NCBI GenBank assembly: GCA_028343845.1 | Contig: JAOLZO010000018.1 | Span: forward strand, 1-48,648 | Direction of reading: 5' to 3' | Source of the DNA: Verrucomicrobiota bacterium | GTDB lineage: Bacteria; Verrucomicrobiota; Verrucomicrobiia; Opitutales; Seribacteraceae | Length of the DNA: 48,648 bases | Shown here: positions 16,014 to 25,150 of the stretch, one piece after another | Numbering within the stretch: position 1 is the first letter of the stretch | Layout: the number at the start of each line of letters is the position of its first letter | Notes under the pieces: generated by a model | Databases searched by the model: none | What the model was told of the DNA's origin: nothing | The model's input: the letters and a program-made list of their open reading frames with translations, nothing else | Position numbers and translations under genes: made by a program

Positions 16014-16649
16014 TTAGAGAGACTTCGCCTTGATATTCTTTACCAGAACAATGCTTCCGGGGTCATGGGCTTGAAGTCCGATGGTCCCAGTTGAAAGCTT
16101 TCTCTTTCCTTTGACTTCCTTGCCTTCCTCGTAGACCACCACGGTTTTGCCGTCTACCTTGGTTTCGACGCGGTGGCCCTTCACGATGATCTCATAATGA
16201 AACCATTCGTTGTCCTTGGCCGGAGCCTTTAGATTCTTCTTTACGATGTACACGCTTCCCGTTTTCACCGGATCCTTTTGGGTCTGATTGATCTGCGCTT
16301 CGTGTCCGACCGGCCAGCCCTTGTCCTGATATTGGGTGTGGAAAAAGATTCCACCGTTGGATCCCGGCTTGGTCATCACGTCGGCCTTGAAATGAAAATC
16401 TTTCATCTCCTTGCCCTTGCCCGTGTAATAGACCATCGAGGGCTTGCCGTGGCACTTGATCGAACCGTCCTTTACGGAAATGCTGTCCGGGTTCCACTTG
16501 TCGACTTTCCAATCGGTCAGGTCCTTACCATTGAACAAAAGTTTCCAACCATCCGCTTTTTCGGATTTGGACAAAGCGTTATCGCCAGCCGTTAGCACGG
16601 TGGCAAAAGAGAAAAGGGCGAGAAGAACGGTAGGGAATAATTTTTTCAT
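16014..16649 (-). CDS. Secreted DUF1080 (3-keto-disaccharide hydrolase-like) protein, 211 aa
   Basis: The ATG at 16649 starts a signal peptide (KKLFPTVLLALFSFATVLTAG); the open frame back to 16667 is less likely. The mature part is a concanavalin A-like jelly roll of the DUF1080/3-keto-disaccharide hydrolase family: WKLLFNGKDLTDWKV near the start, then DFHFKADVMTKPGSNGGIFF, GWPVGHEAQINQTQ and a final GTIGLQAHDPGSIVLVKNI. Some family members hydrolyse 3-keto-glycosides after oxidation of a sugar at C3; most are untested. It faces away from the SASA esterase gene and shares the 16650-16783 region with it. Confidence 0.88.
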   Translation of the reverse strand: MKKLFPTVLLALFSFATVLTAGDNALSKSEKADGWKLLFNGKDLTDWKVDKWNPDSISVKDGSIKCHGKPSMVYYTGKGKEMKDFHFKADVMTKPGSNGGIFFHTQYQDKGWPVGHEAQINQTQKDPVKTGSVYIVKKNLKAPAKDNEWFHYEIIVKGHRVETKVDGKTVVVYEEGKEVKGKRKLSTGTIGLQAHDPGSIVLVKNIKAKSL

Positions 16650-16747
16650 CCGAAACGGATATTCCAACTATCAAAGAAAAGCAACTGCCCTATTTGCGAT
16701 TTCCATTTTCAATGAGGAAGGGTAATCTTTGGAAGTTCTATTCTCTT

Positions 16748-16766
16748 TTAACAAACGTTTGGTTAA
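16748..16766. promoter_or_regulatory. Palindromic operator-like site upstream of the SASA esterase gene
   Basis: TTAAC-AAACGTTT-GGTTAA is a near-perfect 19-base inverted repeat around an AAACGTTT centre, broken by one extra base. It ends 17 bases before the ATG at 16784. The central CG within an AT-rich palindrome is the usual form of LacI-family operators, so repression of the esterase gene by a sugar-responsive regulator is plausible. No such regulator is encoded in the window. Confidence 0.45.
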
Positions 16767-16783
16767 CTTTCATCACCATAAAA

Positions 16784-17539
16784 ATGAAAACAATAACTCT
16801 ACTGACGTTCTCGCTCACTTTTTTTGCTTCAGCGGAAAGCGATTCTGAGAAACCCGTTCATCTCTTTGTCCTATCCGGCCAATCGAATATGGCGGGTATG
16901 AATCCGGAGACTGGGTTCATGACAGAGGCAAAGAAACTTTTTAAGGATGAAAAGGTCGTTTATATCAAAGTGGCAAAAGGTGGTCAGCCCATATGCAGGT
17001 GGCTCGAAGAATGGCAGGATATTGCCAAAAAGAATGGGCTTGAGAAGAATCACATAAAGAGGATTCACAGGGGTGGGAAGGTTGAGTTTTATCGACCGAT
17101 TCTCGATCATTACAAAGAGATGGTGAAGAAACATCCTAAGTTCGAGTCAGTCAATTTTTGCTGGATGCAGGGAGAACGCGATGCCAGCGGAGGAGCGGAT
17201 GCTGCATACAAAGATGCCTTGAAGCTATTGATTACCCATCTTCGCCGTGATCTGAAGCGACCCGATATGAATGTTGTCATTGGTCGCATAAGTGATGCCG
17301 CTCTAGACAGATCGAGTTGGTTGGCAGTACGAAAAGCTCAATGTGAAATTGCCGATGAAGACCCGCGAGGTGCCTGGGTGGATGTGGATGATCTTAATGA
17401 TCGAGAAAAGGATGGGAAGATCATCAACGCAGTTCATTACAAACGACCCGAGGGCTATGTCGTACTAGGGGAACGCTTCGCCCGCCAGGGGTATGCTCTG
17501 ATCAAGGGGAAGAAACCTGCGAAAAACGGCCGGCCATAG
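16784..17539 (+). CDS. Secreted SASA-family carbohydrate esterase (sialate O-acetylesterase-like)
   Basis: A 251-residue exported esterase. The ATG at 16784 is chosen because it opens a signal peptide (KTITLLTFSLTFFASAES); the open frame back to 16694 has no leader. The nucleophile motif is LSGQSNMAG with Ser34, followed by the oxyanion-region WMQGERDA and a catalytic His likely in NAVHYKRPEGY. This is the DUF303/SASA family, including CE6-type acetylxylan esterases and sialate O-acetylesterases; it should remove O-acetyl groups from glycans outside the cytoplasm. Its codons look more AT-rich than those of its neighbours. Which acetylated sugar it acts on is open. Confidence 0.88.
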   Translation: MKTITLLTFSLTFFASAESDSEKPVHLFVLSGQSNMAGMNPETGFMTEAKKLFKDEKVVYIKVAKGGQPICRWLEEWQDIAKKNGLEKNHIKRIHRGGKVEFYRPILDHYKEMVKKHPKFESVNFCWMQGERDASGGADAAYKDALKLLITHLRRDLKRPDMNVVIGRISDAALDRSSWLAVRKAQCEIADEDPRGAWVDVDDLNDREKDGKIINAVHYKRPEGYVVLGERFARQGYALIKGKKPAKNGRP

Positions 17540-17736
17540 TCCAGTTTTACCCCCAAGGATTCAGCCAGGGCTGGTGAATGAAGATGCCTACCAGTCGCCC
17601 GCGGATTAGTATGATGAAACATTTAACAATTCTTGGTGCGACCGGTTAACGGAGCATTAGCCCGTATTCTCTTTTTCCAAGACACTAAATGTGTTCTTGT
17701 ATCTCGAAATTGTAAGATTAGTCTCGGGACTGACGT
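17540..17736. other. Intergenic region with a dxr-like micro-ORF
   Basis: This 197-base gap precedes DUF1592 protein 2. It holds a 12-codon ORF at 17611-17649 (MMKHLTILGATG, then TAA) that resembles the first residues of Dxr-type Rossmann proteins, and the following bases (AGCATT) could continue the motif out of frame. It may be a gene remnant or chance. No terminator hairpin is evident. Confidence 0.35.
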
Positions 17737-20700
17737 ATGAATGGTGTGTTTACTTTTGGTTTTCTCCCTTTTTGTCTGACTCGATGTCTGCTTACAGCCT
17801 ACTTGAGCATGGCTGCATGCTTTCTCTCACATCTATCCGCAGAAATACCAAAGAATCTCGATTTATTCTTCGAGAACCACTGCATGGACTGTCATGATGA
17901 CGAGGAAGCAGAAGGCGGCTTGAATCTTCTTTCGTTGGGATGGAATCCAGCGGACTCCCACAACGAAAGCATCTGGGTAAAGATTCATGACCGGGTAAAG
18001 TCCAAGGAAATGCCGCCTCCAAAGAAGAGCCGACTGAGCGATACCGCGCGGCAGAGAGCATTGGATGATTTGGCAGCGGAAATCATCCGGGCTCAGGACG
18101 CGAAAGCGGGAAAGTACGGTCGCTCCGTATCCCGCCGGGTCAATCGATTTGAGTATGAAAACATTCTTCGCGATTTACTCCATGATCCCTACCTGAAAAT
18201 TGCGGATCGCATACCGCTGGATGGCGAAGTGCATGGTTTTGCCAAAGTGGGCACTGCACTCGATGTTTCGCATGTCCAGATCGATGCCTACCTAGACGTT
18301 GCGGAGTTTGCTCTTCGCCGGGCTCTTGATTTCCCGGAAACCAAACCTGAATCCACCACTCGTCGCTTTTACGCAAGGGAACAGGGAAGAATGTGGGCAG
18401 GAGGCGGCAATGGTGCTTGGACGCGGTTCTCACTGGCGCTTGACGGTCTGGAAATCAACGACAAGGCGTCGTTTGTCAAACGAGGACTCTACCTTGAGAA
18501 AAAACCTCCATCAATCGGTATTATTGTCGACGACACAGATGCGGAGTCCCTCGGACCATGGAGAAAGTCCAATGTCCGTTCGAACCATGTGGGGAAGCAT
18601 TACCTGGCAACTGCAAAGAACAAGGGCCCCCACGAAATAACATGGAAGACCGTGTTGCCTAAACCCGGTACATACGAAGTGCGGGTAAGTTTTGGTGGAG
18701 GAGAAAGTCTGAGTAAGGCTGCCCCTTATACCGTTCATCAAGCCACGGGAGAAACCCGTCTCCTTATTGATCAGTCAGCCAAGCCAACCATTGACAACCT
18801 GTGGTTTCCGCTCGGTCGGTTTAGCTTTGGCGAAAAGGAATCGGCTCCCGTACCGGCTAAGATCTCGTTAACTGACAAGGGAACCGAAGGCTATCTCATC
18901 GCCGACGCCATTCAGTTTGTGCATGTGGATGACCTAGGAAAGAAAACCGTTGAAGTACCTGACCTTGAGGAAGCCTCCACCGCTATTTTCCGTGGGGCGT
19001 ACACTCCGTTTTACTACGGATTTGATAAATACAAAGCCCCCGTACGAGGCGACTACCGCATTCGCCTGAAAGCGCGTTCCGTCCTTCGTCAAACGGACTA
19101 CGTCGACTGGGAAGGGGAGAAAAAACCGCGCTTCTATCCAAATCTCGTTCTCGATGCTTCGCGGCGCTATCCCACTCCGGTGAACGATCGGATTTTCCCC
19201 GGAAAGCGCAGCGAACCGGTGAAGGTCTATTCATCGACGCTCGATGAACCCAACACTCAGAATTCGTTGCCTATCGGCACCTTCGAGGCTCCTCCGAATG
19301 CGCCCGAGATCTTCGAACTGGAAGCTTTCATGGAAAAAGGCGCCATGGTGAAACTCGATTGCATGCGCCTGCCCTCCCCCATGGTACCTGCCATGCCCCA
19401 CACGATTAAGAAAGGTCCGGACGGCTTCCCCGGAGTCGCTTTTCATTGGTTGGAGGTGGAAGGTCCGCTTGTGGAGGAATGGCCCCCCGCCTCCTATCGC
19501 TCCCTGTTCGGAGACCTGCCTTTCAAAAAAGAGGGGGGTAAGATTCAGGTAATTCCAGAGAACCAATCGAAGGATGCCCGAAAACTTTTGTCCGACTTCA
19601 TGAACAAGGCCTACCGTCGGCCAATCACTAATACGGAATTTGAAAGATTCCACCAATATGCCACAGGGCTTCTGGATGAGGTGTCGTTCACCGAAGCGAT
19701 GATCGCGACCTTCTCCGCCGTACTCGCTTCGCCTGAGTTTCTGTTCCAATGCAGTCAGCCCGGTAAACTGGATGATTTCGCTCTGGCGGAGCGTCTCTCC
19801 TTCTTCCTCGGTGAGTCGCTTCCGGATAAAAGCCTACGCGCCTTGGCCCGCGACGGATCGCTGAGAAAGCCCGAAAACCTCGAGCGACAGGTCGACCGGT
19901 TGATCGAGAAGCCTGATTTCGATCGTTTCGTAAAGGAGTTTCTCAACGCGTGGCTCCAGCTCGATGAGATCAACGACACCGATCCCGACCGTGAACTCTA
20001 TCCGGAGTATGCAGGCGATTGGTGGTTGGTGAATTCCATGATTAAGGAAAGTCAGCTCTTTTTCGCCGATCTGGTCGTAAACAATCGACCCGCTTCAGGG
20101 TTGATCGATTCGGACTACACCTTCCTCGACGAACGCCTCGCCCGGCATTATGGAGTCGACGGTCTGCAGGGCCCTGCCTTCAAACGCACCAAACTCCCAC
20201 CACAAAGCCCCTATGGGGGCATTCTGACGCAAGCCTCCGTGCTCAAAGTAACGGCCAATGGTACGGTCACCTCCCCCGTCTTGAGAGGGGTCTACGTATT
20301 GGAACGTCTACTTGGCTATCATCCGTCGCCCCCCCCGCCTTCCGTTCCCGCCGTGGAGCCTGACATCCGGGGGGCAGTCACCATTCGGGAATTACTGGCC
20401 AAACATCGTGAGGATCCAAGTTGCGCGAGTTGCCACGCAAAGATCGACCCGCCCGGTTTTGCCCTCGAGAGCTTCGACGTAATGGGGCGTTGGCGGGACA
20501 ACTACCGTTCACTCGGCGAAGGGTCAAAACGCATCGCAGGCCTTGGCCGGAGCGGCAATGAGTTTGTCCACTATGTCGGTTCAGCGGTCGATGCATCGGG
20601 TCGACTGCACAAAGGAGAAGCCTTTGACGGGATCACCGAATTCAAGAAATTGCTTCTACAGGACAAGGAAGTCATCGCCCGGAACTTGGTTCATCAACTG

Positions 20701-20844
20701 ATAGTTTATGCTACGGGCTCGCCTGTTTCGTTCTCGGATCGTGATGAGGTGGCTGCGATTCTGAAAAAAACGAAGGCCTCGGATTACGGGGTTCGCAGTA
20801 TCATTCACGCCATCGTGCAAAGCCCGCTTTTTGTAAGAAAATGA
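17737..20844 (+). CDS. DUF1592-family c-type cytochrome-like protein 2, with golvesin-like insert
   Basis: A 1035-residue exported protein. The ATG at 17737 gives a hydrophobic leader (FGFLPFCLTRCLLTAYLSMAA) before the haem motif CMDCH at 49-53. Domains in order: PSCyt1, DUF1587 (VSRRVNRFEYENILRDLL, about 128-200), a long middle region, DUF1595 (about 620-665), DUF1592 (AERLSFFLGESLPDKSL onward, about 687-800), DUF1588 (PYGGILTQASVLKVTANG, about 825-925, with CASCH at 896-900) and DUF1585. Residues about 260-400 resemble the golvesin C-terminal/Xly carbohydrate-binding-like domain: GTYEVRVSFGGGES, APYTVHQATGETRLLIDQ, then TEGYLIADAIQFV. That insert is absent from the other four copies. The gene overlaps DUF1552 protein 2 by four bases (ATGA at 20841). 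Confidence 0.92.
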   Translation: MNGVFTFGFLPFCLTRCLLTAYLSMAACFLSHLSAEIPKNLDLFFENHCMDCHDDEEAEGGLNLLSLGWNPADSHNESIWVKIHDRVKSKEMPPPKKSRLSDTARQRALDDLAAEIIRAQDAKAGKYGRSVSRRVNRFEYENILRDLLHDPYLKIADRIPLDGEVHGFAKVGTALDVSHVQIDAYLDVAEFALRRALDFPETKPESTTRRFYAREQGRMWAGGGNGAWTRFSLALDGLEINDKASFVKRGLYLEKKPPSIGIIVDDTDAESLGPWRKSNVRSNHVGKHYLATAKNKGPHEITWKTVLPKPGTYEVRVSFGGGESLSKAAPYTVHQATGETRLLIDQSAKPTIDNLWFPLGRFSFGEKESAPVPAKISLTDKGTEGYLIADAIQFVHVDDLGKKTVEVPDLEEASTAIFRGAYTPFYYGFDKYKAPVRGDYRIRLKARSVLRQTDYVDWEGEKKPRFYPNLVLDASRRYPTPVNDRIFPGKRSEPVKVYSSTLDEPNTQNSLPIGTFEAPPNAPEIFELEAFMEKGAMVKLDCMRLPSPMVPAMPHTIKKGPDGFPGVAFHWLEVEGPLVEEWPPASYRSLFGDLPFKKEGGKIQVIPENQSKDARKLLSDFMNKAYRRPITNTEFERFHQYATGLLDEVSFTEAMIATFSAVLASPEFLFQCSQPGKLDDFALAERLSFFLGESLPDKSLRALARDGSLRKPENLERQVDRLIEKPDFDRFVKEFLNAWLQLDEINDTDPDRELYPEYAGDWWLVNSMIKESQLFFADLVVNNRPASGLIDSDYTFLDERLARHYGVDGLQGPAFKRTKLPPQSPYGGILTQASVLKVTANGTVTSPVLRGVYVLERLLGYHPSPPPPSVPAVEPDIRGAVTIRELLAKHREDPSCASCHAKIDPPGFALESFDVMGRWRDNYRSLGEGSKRIAGLGRSGNEFVHYVGSAVDASGRLHKGEAFDGITEFKKLLLQDKEVIARNLVHQLIVYATGSPVSFSDRDEVAAILKKTKASDYGVRSIIHAIVQSPLFVRK

Positions 20845-22100
20845 TCATGAAAACAGACCGTAGAACTTTCCTTCGCGCCGCGGGCATAAGCCTTGGTCTC
20901 CCCATGCTTGAATCATTCGGCGCTGCCTCAGGGCAGCCATCTCCTCGTCGCATGATTGCGATCAACCAGGACTTGGGCTTCATTCCCAAATTGTTTTTCC
21001 CAAATGGGGAGGGCCGTAATTATGAGCTTTCAAGCTACTTGGAGAAGATCGCGGATCACCGGGACCAGTTCACCGTCTTCAGTGGCTTATCCCATCCGGG
21101 CGTAGACGGCGGGCATCGGGCCGACAAGTCCTTCCTAACCGCGGCTCCTCATCCAGGCCGAGCCAGTTTTCGAAATACCATTTCACTCGACCAACTCATT
21201 GCCAACGAGGTCGGGCATGAAACTAGATTTCGCTCCTTTTCTCTTTCTATTAATGACTCAAGAAGTCTGTCTTACACGCAGGCAGGTGTAGAGATTCCTA
21301 CCATCAAGAGTGCTTCCGAACTTTACAAAAAAATGTTTTTGCAAGGTGATGAGAAGGCTATGCGAGCACAAGTGGAACGCCTTAAGCGCAGGGGAAGTAT
21401 TCTTGATGTGGTTATGGGCCAAAGCAAGGATCTCAATAAACGGATTACGGCCACCGATCGGGAGCGAATTGATCAATATGAAACAGCGGTTCGCAGTTTG
21501 GAACTACGATTGAGTGAAGCACAGGCCTGGGAAACACTACCCAAGCCAAAGGTTGATGTGGAGATGCCTGACTATCCCTCTGATAAGCAGCAGTTTTTTG
21601 AGATGATCCGTATGATGAACGATATGTCCCGACTCGCTCTACAGACTGACTCCACCCGAGTGATAACCCTGTTTCTGGGTAGTGTGCGCACGCCAGGGGT
21701 CGACTTTGGTGATGGACGAACCATTGGCGGATATCACAATATTTCTCACCACGGTAAAGATGAAGCCAAACTGAAACAGCTAGCCGAAATTGAGATCGGC
21801 CAAATGGAATTGCTCAACGAATTGTTGCAAGGTCTCAACGAGGTTGAGGAGACCAACGGTACTCTGCTGGATAACACCATGGTGCTCTATGGGTGCCACA
21901 TGGGGGATGCAAATATTCACAACAATAAAAACCTGCCCGTTCTTTTAGCGGGAGGAGGTTTTAAGCACGGGCAGCACCTTGCCTTCAATTCAGACAATAA
22001 CGCACCACTGGCCAATCTGTATGTCAATATGCTGGAAAACATGGGTCTTGATCAATCAAAGTTTGCCAGCAGCACCGGCACCCTCACCGGTCTGAGTTAA
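20841..22100 (+). CDS. DUF1552 (HXXSHH) family protein 2
   Basis: A 419-residue protein with a Tat-type leader, TDRRTFLRAAGISLGLPML. The ATG at 20841 overlaps the DUF1592 stop; an ATG two codons later (20847) is equally good. The hallmark motif is HNISHH at 299-304, followed by HMGDANIHNNKNLPVLLAGG and KHGQHLAF near the end. A DSTRVITLFLG stretch precedes the motif, as in all five copies. It is the second gene of an operon that continues, after a 36-base gap, with two enolase-superfamily genes. Confidence 0.92.
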   Translation: MIMKTDRRTFLRAAGISLGLPMLESFGAASGQPSPRRMIAINQDLGFIPKLFFPNGEGRNYELSSYLEKIADHRDQFTVFSGLSHPGVDGGHRADKSFLTAAPHPGRASFRNTISLDQLIANEVGHETRFRSFSLSINDSRSLSYTQAGVEIPTIKSASELYKKMFLQGDEKAMRAQVERLKRRGSILDVVMGQSKDLNKRITATDRERIDQYETAVRSLELRLSEAQAWETLPKPKVDVEMPDYPSDKQQFFEMIRMMNDMSRLALQTDSTRVITLFLGSVRTPGVDFGDGRTIGGYHNISHHGKDEAKLKQLAEIEIGQMELLNELLQGLNEVEETNGTLLDNTMVLYGCHMGDANIHNNKNLPVLLAGGGFKHGQHLAFNSDNNAPLANLYVNMLENMGLDQSKFASSTGTLTGLS

Positions 22101-22136
22101 GCAAAAAGGCAAGTAAATGAGGTCAGCGTGCTTCAG

Positions 22137-23507
22137 ATGAAAGCATCCTGTAGAAAGGGGTCTATCAAAAATACAAGAACAGGTTGGCGGTTTCAGTTGG
22201 TCATGGCGGCGATCCCCGCACTAGCGATCCTGAACCTGCCGGAAGCCCGCGCAGAATCCGAGTCGGACAAAATCGTGGCGGTGGACCTATTGACTGTGAA
22301 AGAACCGAAGACGGAAACCGAGTCGAGATTGAGGGTTATTCGATTGACGACGCGGGACGGTTCCATGGGTTATGGGGACTACCTTGAATTCGGTCTTCCA
22401 GCCCAAGAAGAGGAAGAGACGCTGGCACGATTGGTGAACCGATACGGTGAACAGGGATATAAGCTCAACATCTTTCTGACCGACCCGTCCATGCGGGCTG
22501 TTGGCGAGGGGCATACGGTCATCGGTCAGACTGCCAATTACCTACTTCATGCGAAGACGCGCTACTGGCCCGGGCGTGCATTGTATCACCGAGAAGGCTT
22601 TGGGCGGATGTGGCAGGGCCCCGGAAAATCAGGACTGGTCATTGCCTTGCAGGCTGCCTTGCTCGACCTTACAACGGATAAAGGTACCAGCCAGGTACGG
22701 CTCTGCCCTTCGATCCGAATGGACCGGGAAGCTAAAGGTAAGCGTCGTCTGAGTACCCCTGCTGAAATGCAGCATACGGTGGCATCGCTTAAGAACGCGG
22801 GCTTTACCGCGGTCCGGCTGGAGCTGGCCGGAGCCTTGGATGATGAAATGAAGGCACGCGGAGAATGTATTCCCTACCGGTACCCGCAGGAGGTTCTTAG
22901 TCATATCAGCAGTCTGGTATCGGCGTCGAAAGAAGCCGGCGGTACCGAGATGGATGTCGTCGTCGCCGCCAATATGAACCTGAGCACGGATGGCATGACC
23001 TACCTTGCCCTGCGTTGCCAAAGGAACGGAGTGAGCCTGCTCGAAAACCCCATGGCCCTTCGGCACTTACCCGAACAGGCCGAGGCCCGCAAGGAGTTCA
23101 CCCAATCCCTCGGTTTTGGCGGAGACTACCACACGCTCGAAGACTTCGCTCAGGGTATCAAAAAGCAAGTTGGTACCGTTCTGTCGCCGGACGCCGGACG
23201 CATAGGAGGAGTGATGATGCTCGCCCGGACGGCCGACCTTGCAAAGGAAGCCAAATTGAAAGTGGCTCCCATTGTACAGGGAGGACCACTTTCCTTGCTG
23301 ACAGTCGCACGGTCACTCTCAAGGCGCAAAGAGGTGTTGTGGGTTACTTCCTCTTATCAAGAGGAATGGCTAAAGGAGGACGGGGTTCTCAAGCGACCCT
23401 TGAAGATGGAAAAAGGGTCGTTGATTTCAAAGTCGTGTGAGATTGATGAAACGAAGTTTCAGGTAAAGCGAATCGCTCAGCTAGAAACAAAGAACAAGGA
23501 CAAGTAA
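22137..23507 (+). CDS. Exported enolase-superfamily protein with degenerate active site
   Basis: A 456-residue protein. The ATG at 22137 is preferred over a GTG at 22128; a long N-terminal region ending in VMAAIPALAILNLPEARAES looks like a signal peptide. The body has the mandelate racemase/muconate lactonizing barrel: GPGKSGLVIALQAALLDLTTDKG in the capping region and SPDAGRIGGVMMLARTADLAKE late in the barrel. The usual catalytic set is altered: the first metal-ligand Asp position reads AANMN, the second strand keeps Glu in LLENPM, the third has Asp in FGGDYHT, and the Lys-rich strand reads AVRLEL. It may be inactive or have a changed reaction. It overlaps the next gene by one base (TAATG), so a heteromer with the active-looking paralogue is possible. 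Confidence 0.75.
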   Translation: MKASCRKGSIKNTRTGWRFQLVMAAIPALAILNLPEARAESESDKIVAVDLLTVKEPKTETESRLRVIRLTTRDGSMGYGDYLEFGLPAQEEEETLARLVNRYGEQGYKLNIFLTDPSMRAVGEGHTVIGQTANYLLHAKTRYWPGRALYHREGFGRMWQGPGKSGLVIALQAALLDLTTDKGTSQVRLCPSIRMDREAKGKRRLSTPAEMQHTVASLKNAGFTAVRLELAGALDDEMKARGECIPYRYPQEVLSHISSLVSASKEAGGTEMDVVVAANMNLSTDGMTYLALRCQRNGVSLLENPMALRHLPEQAEARKEFTQSLGFGGDYHTLEDFAQGIKKQVGTVLSPDAGRIGGVMMLARTADLAKEAKLKVAPIVQGGPLSLLTVARSLSRRKEVLWVTSSYQEEWLKEDGVLKRPLKMEKGSLISKSCEIDETKFQVKRIAQLETKNKDK

Positions 23508-24784
23508 TGGAGTATCAAGAAATGAAACACTCAGCCAATCGTCGAAACTTTCTCAAGCAGGCTACCTTGGGGATCGGAACCCTTGCGGGACTGCCGTCGC
23601 TTGATCTCCCATTGTTTGGTGCAGACTTGGGTAGCCGTATCAAGACGGTGGAGTTGCTCCTATTGAAACAGAATCGCGAGCAGCGGCACGTACTGAAAAT
23701 AATTTCCGACACAGGGGTTGCTGGGTATGCGGATTTTCCGGATCTCGACTATGCCCCGGCACTGGGTGGTGTCGCGAAGAAGCATTTGATTGGAGCCAAT
23801 CCCTTTGCGGTGGAGGCCATCTGGTCAACCATGCGCCGGGTTGGTGTTCTCTGTTCGCATCGTACCGCCGTGGATTATGCCCTCTGGGACCTGCTCGGCA
23901 AGGAAACGGGCAAGCCCGTCTACGAACTGCTTGGCGGCCCGGTGCGGGAACGGATTCGCGTCTACTACTATGGCAAACCTCCCAAACAGCAGCTGGAAAA
24001 CGAAGACGCCTGGCGCACCCTCGGCCGAGAACTGGCCAAGAAACCCGGTGCGGTCGTGAAGGTCGATCCCTGGTTGGTCTACGAACGATTTGGCGACAGA
24101 AAAGTCTGGGAGGATACGGTCTATGAGGCTGGAGGGAAAATGCCGACCGAGAAGAACATCGCCTATAACGAAATGGTCTTCCGTTGCCTTCGCGAAGGGG
24201 CTGGCGACAAAGTGGACCTGATCCACGGCGGCCACGGCCAGTGCTCCGCCGAAGGCGCCATCGCGACCTGCAAGCCGCTCGAACAATATGATCTGCTCTG
24301 GATCGAAGAGCCGACCTCGCCCACTGCCAGCATGGATGAAATGGCTAAAGTGGCCGCGGCCACCACGGTTCCCATTGCGACTGGAGAAAACCTTCAGGGC
24401 CTCGAAGATTTTACCCGCCTGATCGACAAGCGGGCCGCGTCGATTCTTAATCTGCCGCCACCCAATGTCGGGGGGCTCACCGAAGCCCGAAAAATCGCCA
24501 CCTTGGCCGAATTGCGGGGCATCCAAATTGCGCCGCATTTCTTTTCCTATGGCCCGTTAACCTGGGTCGCCATGGCCAACTTTTGTATGGCCACACCCAA
24601 TGTGTTGATTCTGGAAGCGAATACCTTGCGAGAAAATCCGACTGGCCCCAAGGGGCTCAACCGGAACCAGTTTTTCAAAGAACCGATCCAATTCGACGGC
24701 TACTACTTCAAGCCTTCCGGCAAACCGGGATTAGGGTACGAATACGATGAGAAATTCGTCGTGAGCCGGAAAAAGTTGGCGTAG
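23507..24784 (+). CDS. Tat-exported mandelate racemase/enolase-superfamily dehydratase
   Basis: A 425-residue protein (420 if it starts at 23522). The N-terminus NRRNFLKQATLGIGTLAGL is a Tat leader, unusual for this mostly cytoplasmic family. The catalytic set looks complete: KVD with Lys185, the metal ligands Asp237 (VDLIHGGHGQ), Glu267/268 (LLWIEEPT) and Glu294 (PIATGENL), and His344 (IAPHFF). The pattern is closest to the D-galactonate/gluconate dehydratase group, which dehydrates sugar acids to 2-keto-3-deoxy acids. Placed behind a DUF1592/DUF1552 pair, it suggests an acidic sugar formed in the periplasm as substrate (inference). The exact sugar is unknown. Confidence 0.85.
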   Translation: MEYQEMKHSANRRNFLKQATLGIGTLAGLPSLDLPLFGADLGSRIKTVELLLLKQNREQRHVLKIISDTGVAGYADFPDLDYAPALGGVAKKHLIGANPFAVEAIWSTMRRVGVLCSHRTAVDYALWDLLGKETGKPVYELLGGPVRERIRVYYYGKPPKQQLENEDAWRTLGRELAKKPGAVVKVDPWLVYERFGDRKVWEDTVYEAGGKMPTEKNIAYNEMVFRCLREGAGDKVDLIHGGHGQCSAEGAIATCKPLEQYDLLWIEEPTSPTASMDEMAKVAAATTVPIATGENLQGLEDFTRLIDKRAASILNLPPPNVGGLTEARKIATLAELRGIQIAPHFFSYGPLTWVAMANFCMATPNVLILEANTLRENPTGPKGLNRNQFFKEPIQFDGYYFKPSGKPGLGYEYDEKFVVSRKKLA

Positions 24785-24806
24785 GCAGAAGTATGGTACG
24801 AATACT

Positions 24807-25148
24807 TTGGTGAAACCATATCTTCCGTTCACGATCTTGTGTCTGCTGTTCTTGGGTTGCGCCGGGAGCCCCACAACCGTCATCAGTCCTTATTCATGGG
24901 ATGCCCCATACTGGAAGGCTGAAAACTATGAGAGCAAAGATCCGGAAAGCGTGATTGTCACCGAAGGAGATCTTGTAAAAGACTACAAAGAAGTGGCCAG
25001 GATTTATACCGCAGGAGTACCCAAGGATAAGGAGGAAGCGTTTAGTCTGATGAGAAGTAGGCTTTCTGAATTCGGAGCCGATGCCGTGATCAAAGTTCGG
25101 AAAAAGAAAAATAAGAATTTCGAAGGGATCGTTGTCCTTTTCGAATAG
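24807..25148 (+). CDS. Small lipoprotein of unknown function
   Basis: A 112-113 residue protein starting at TTG 24807 or GTG 24810; no ATG is available in frame. The leader ends in a good lipobox (LLFLGCAG). The mature part has a central EGDLVKDYKEVARIYT strand-helix and a C-terminal LSEFGADAVIKVRKKK, loosely like the YbjQ-type or other small GADAVI-containing envelope lipoproteins. It ends two bases before the convergent sulfatase gene. No function can be assigned. Confidence 0.65.
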   Translation: MVKPYLPFTILCLLFLGCAGSPTTVISPYSWDAPYWKAENYESKDPESVIVTEGDLVKDYKEVARIYTAGVPKDKEEAFSLMRSRLSEFGADAVIKVRKKKNKNFEGIVVLFE

Positions 25149-25150
25149 AG

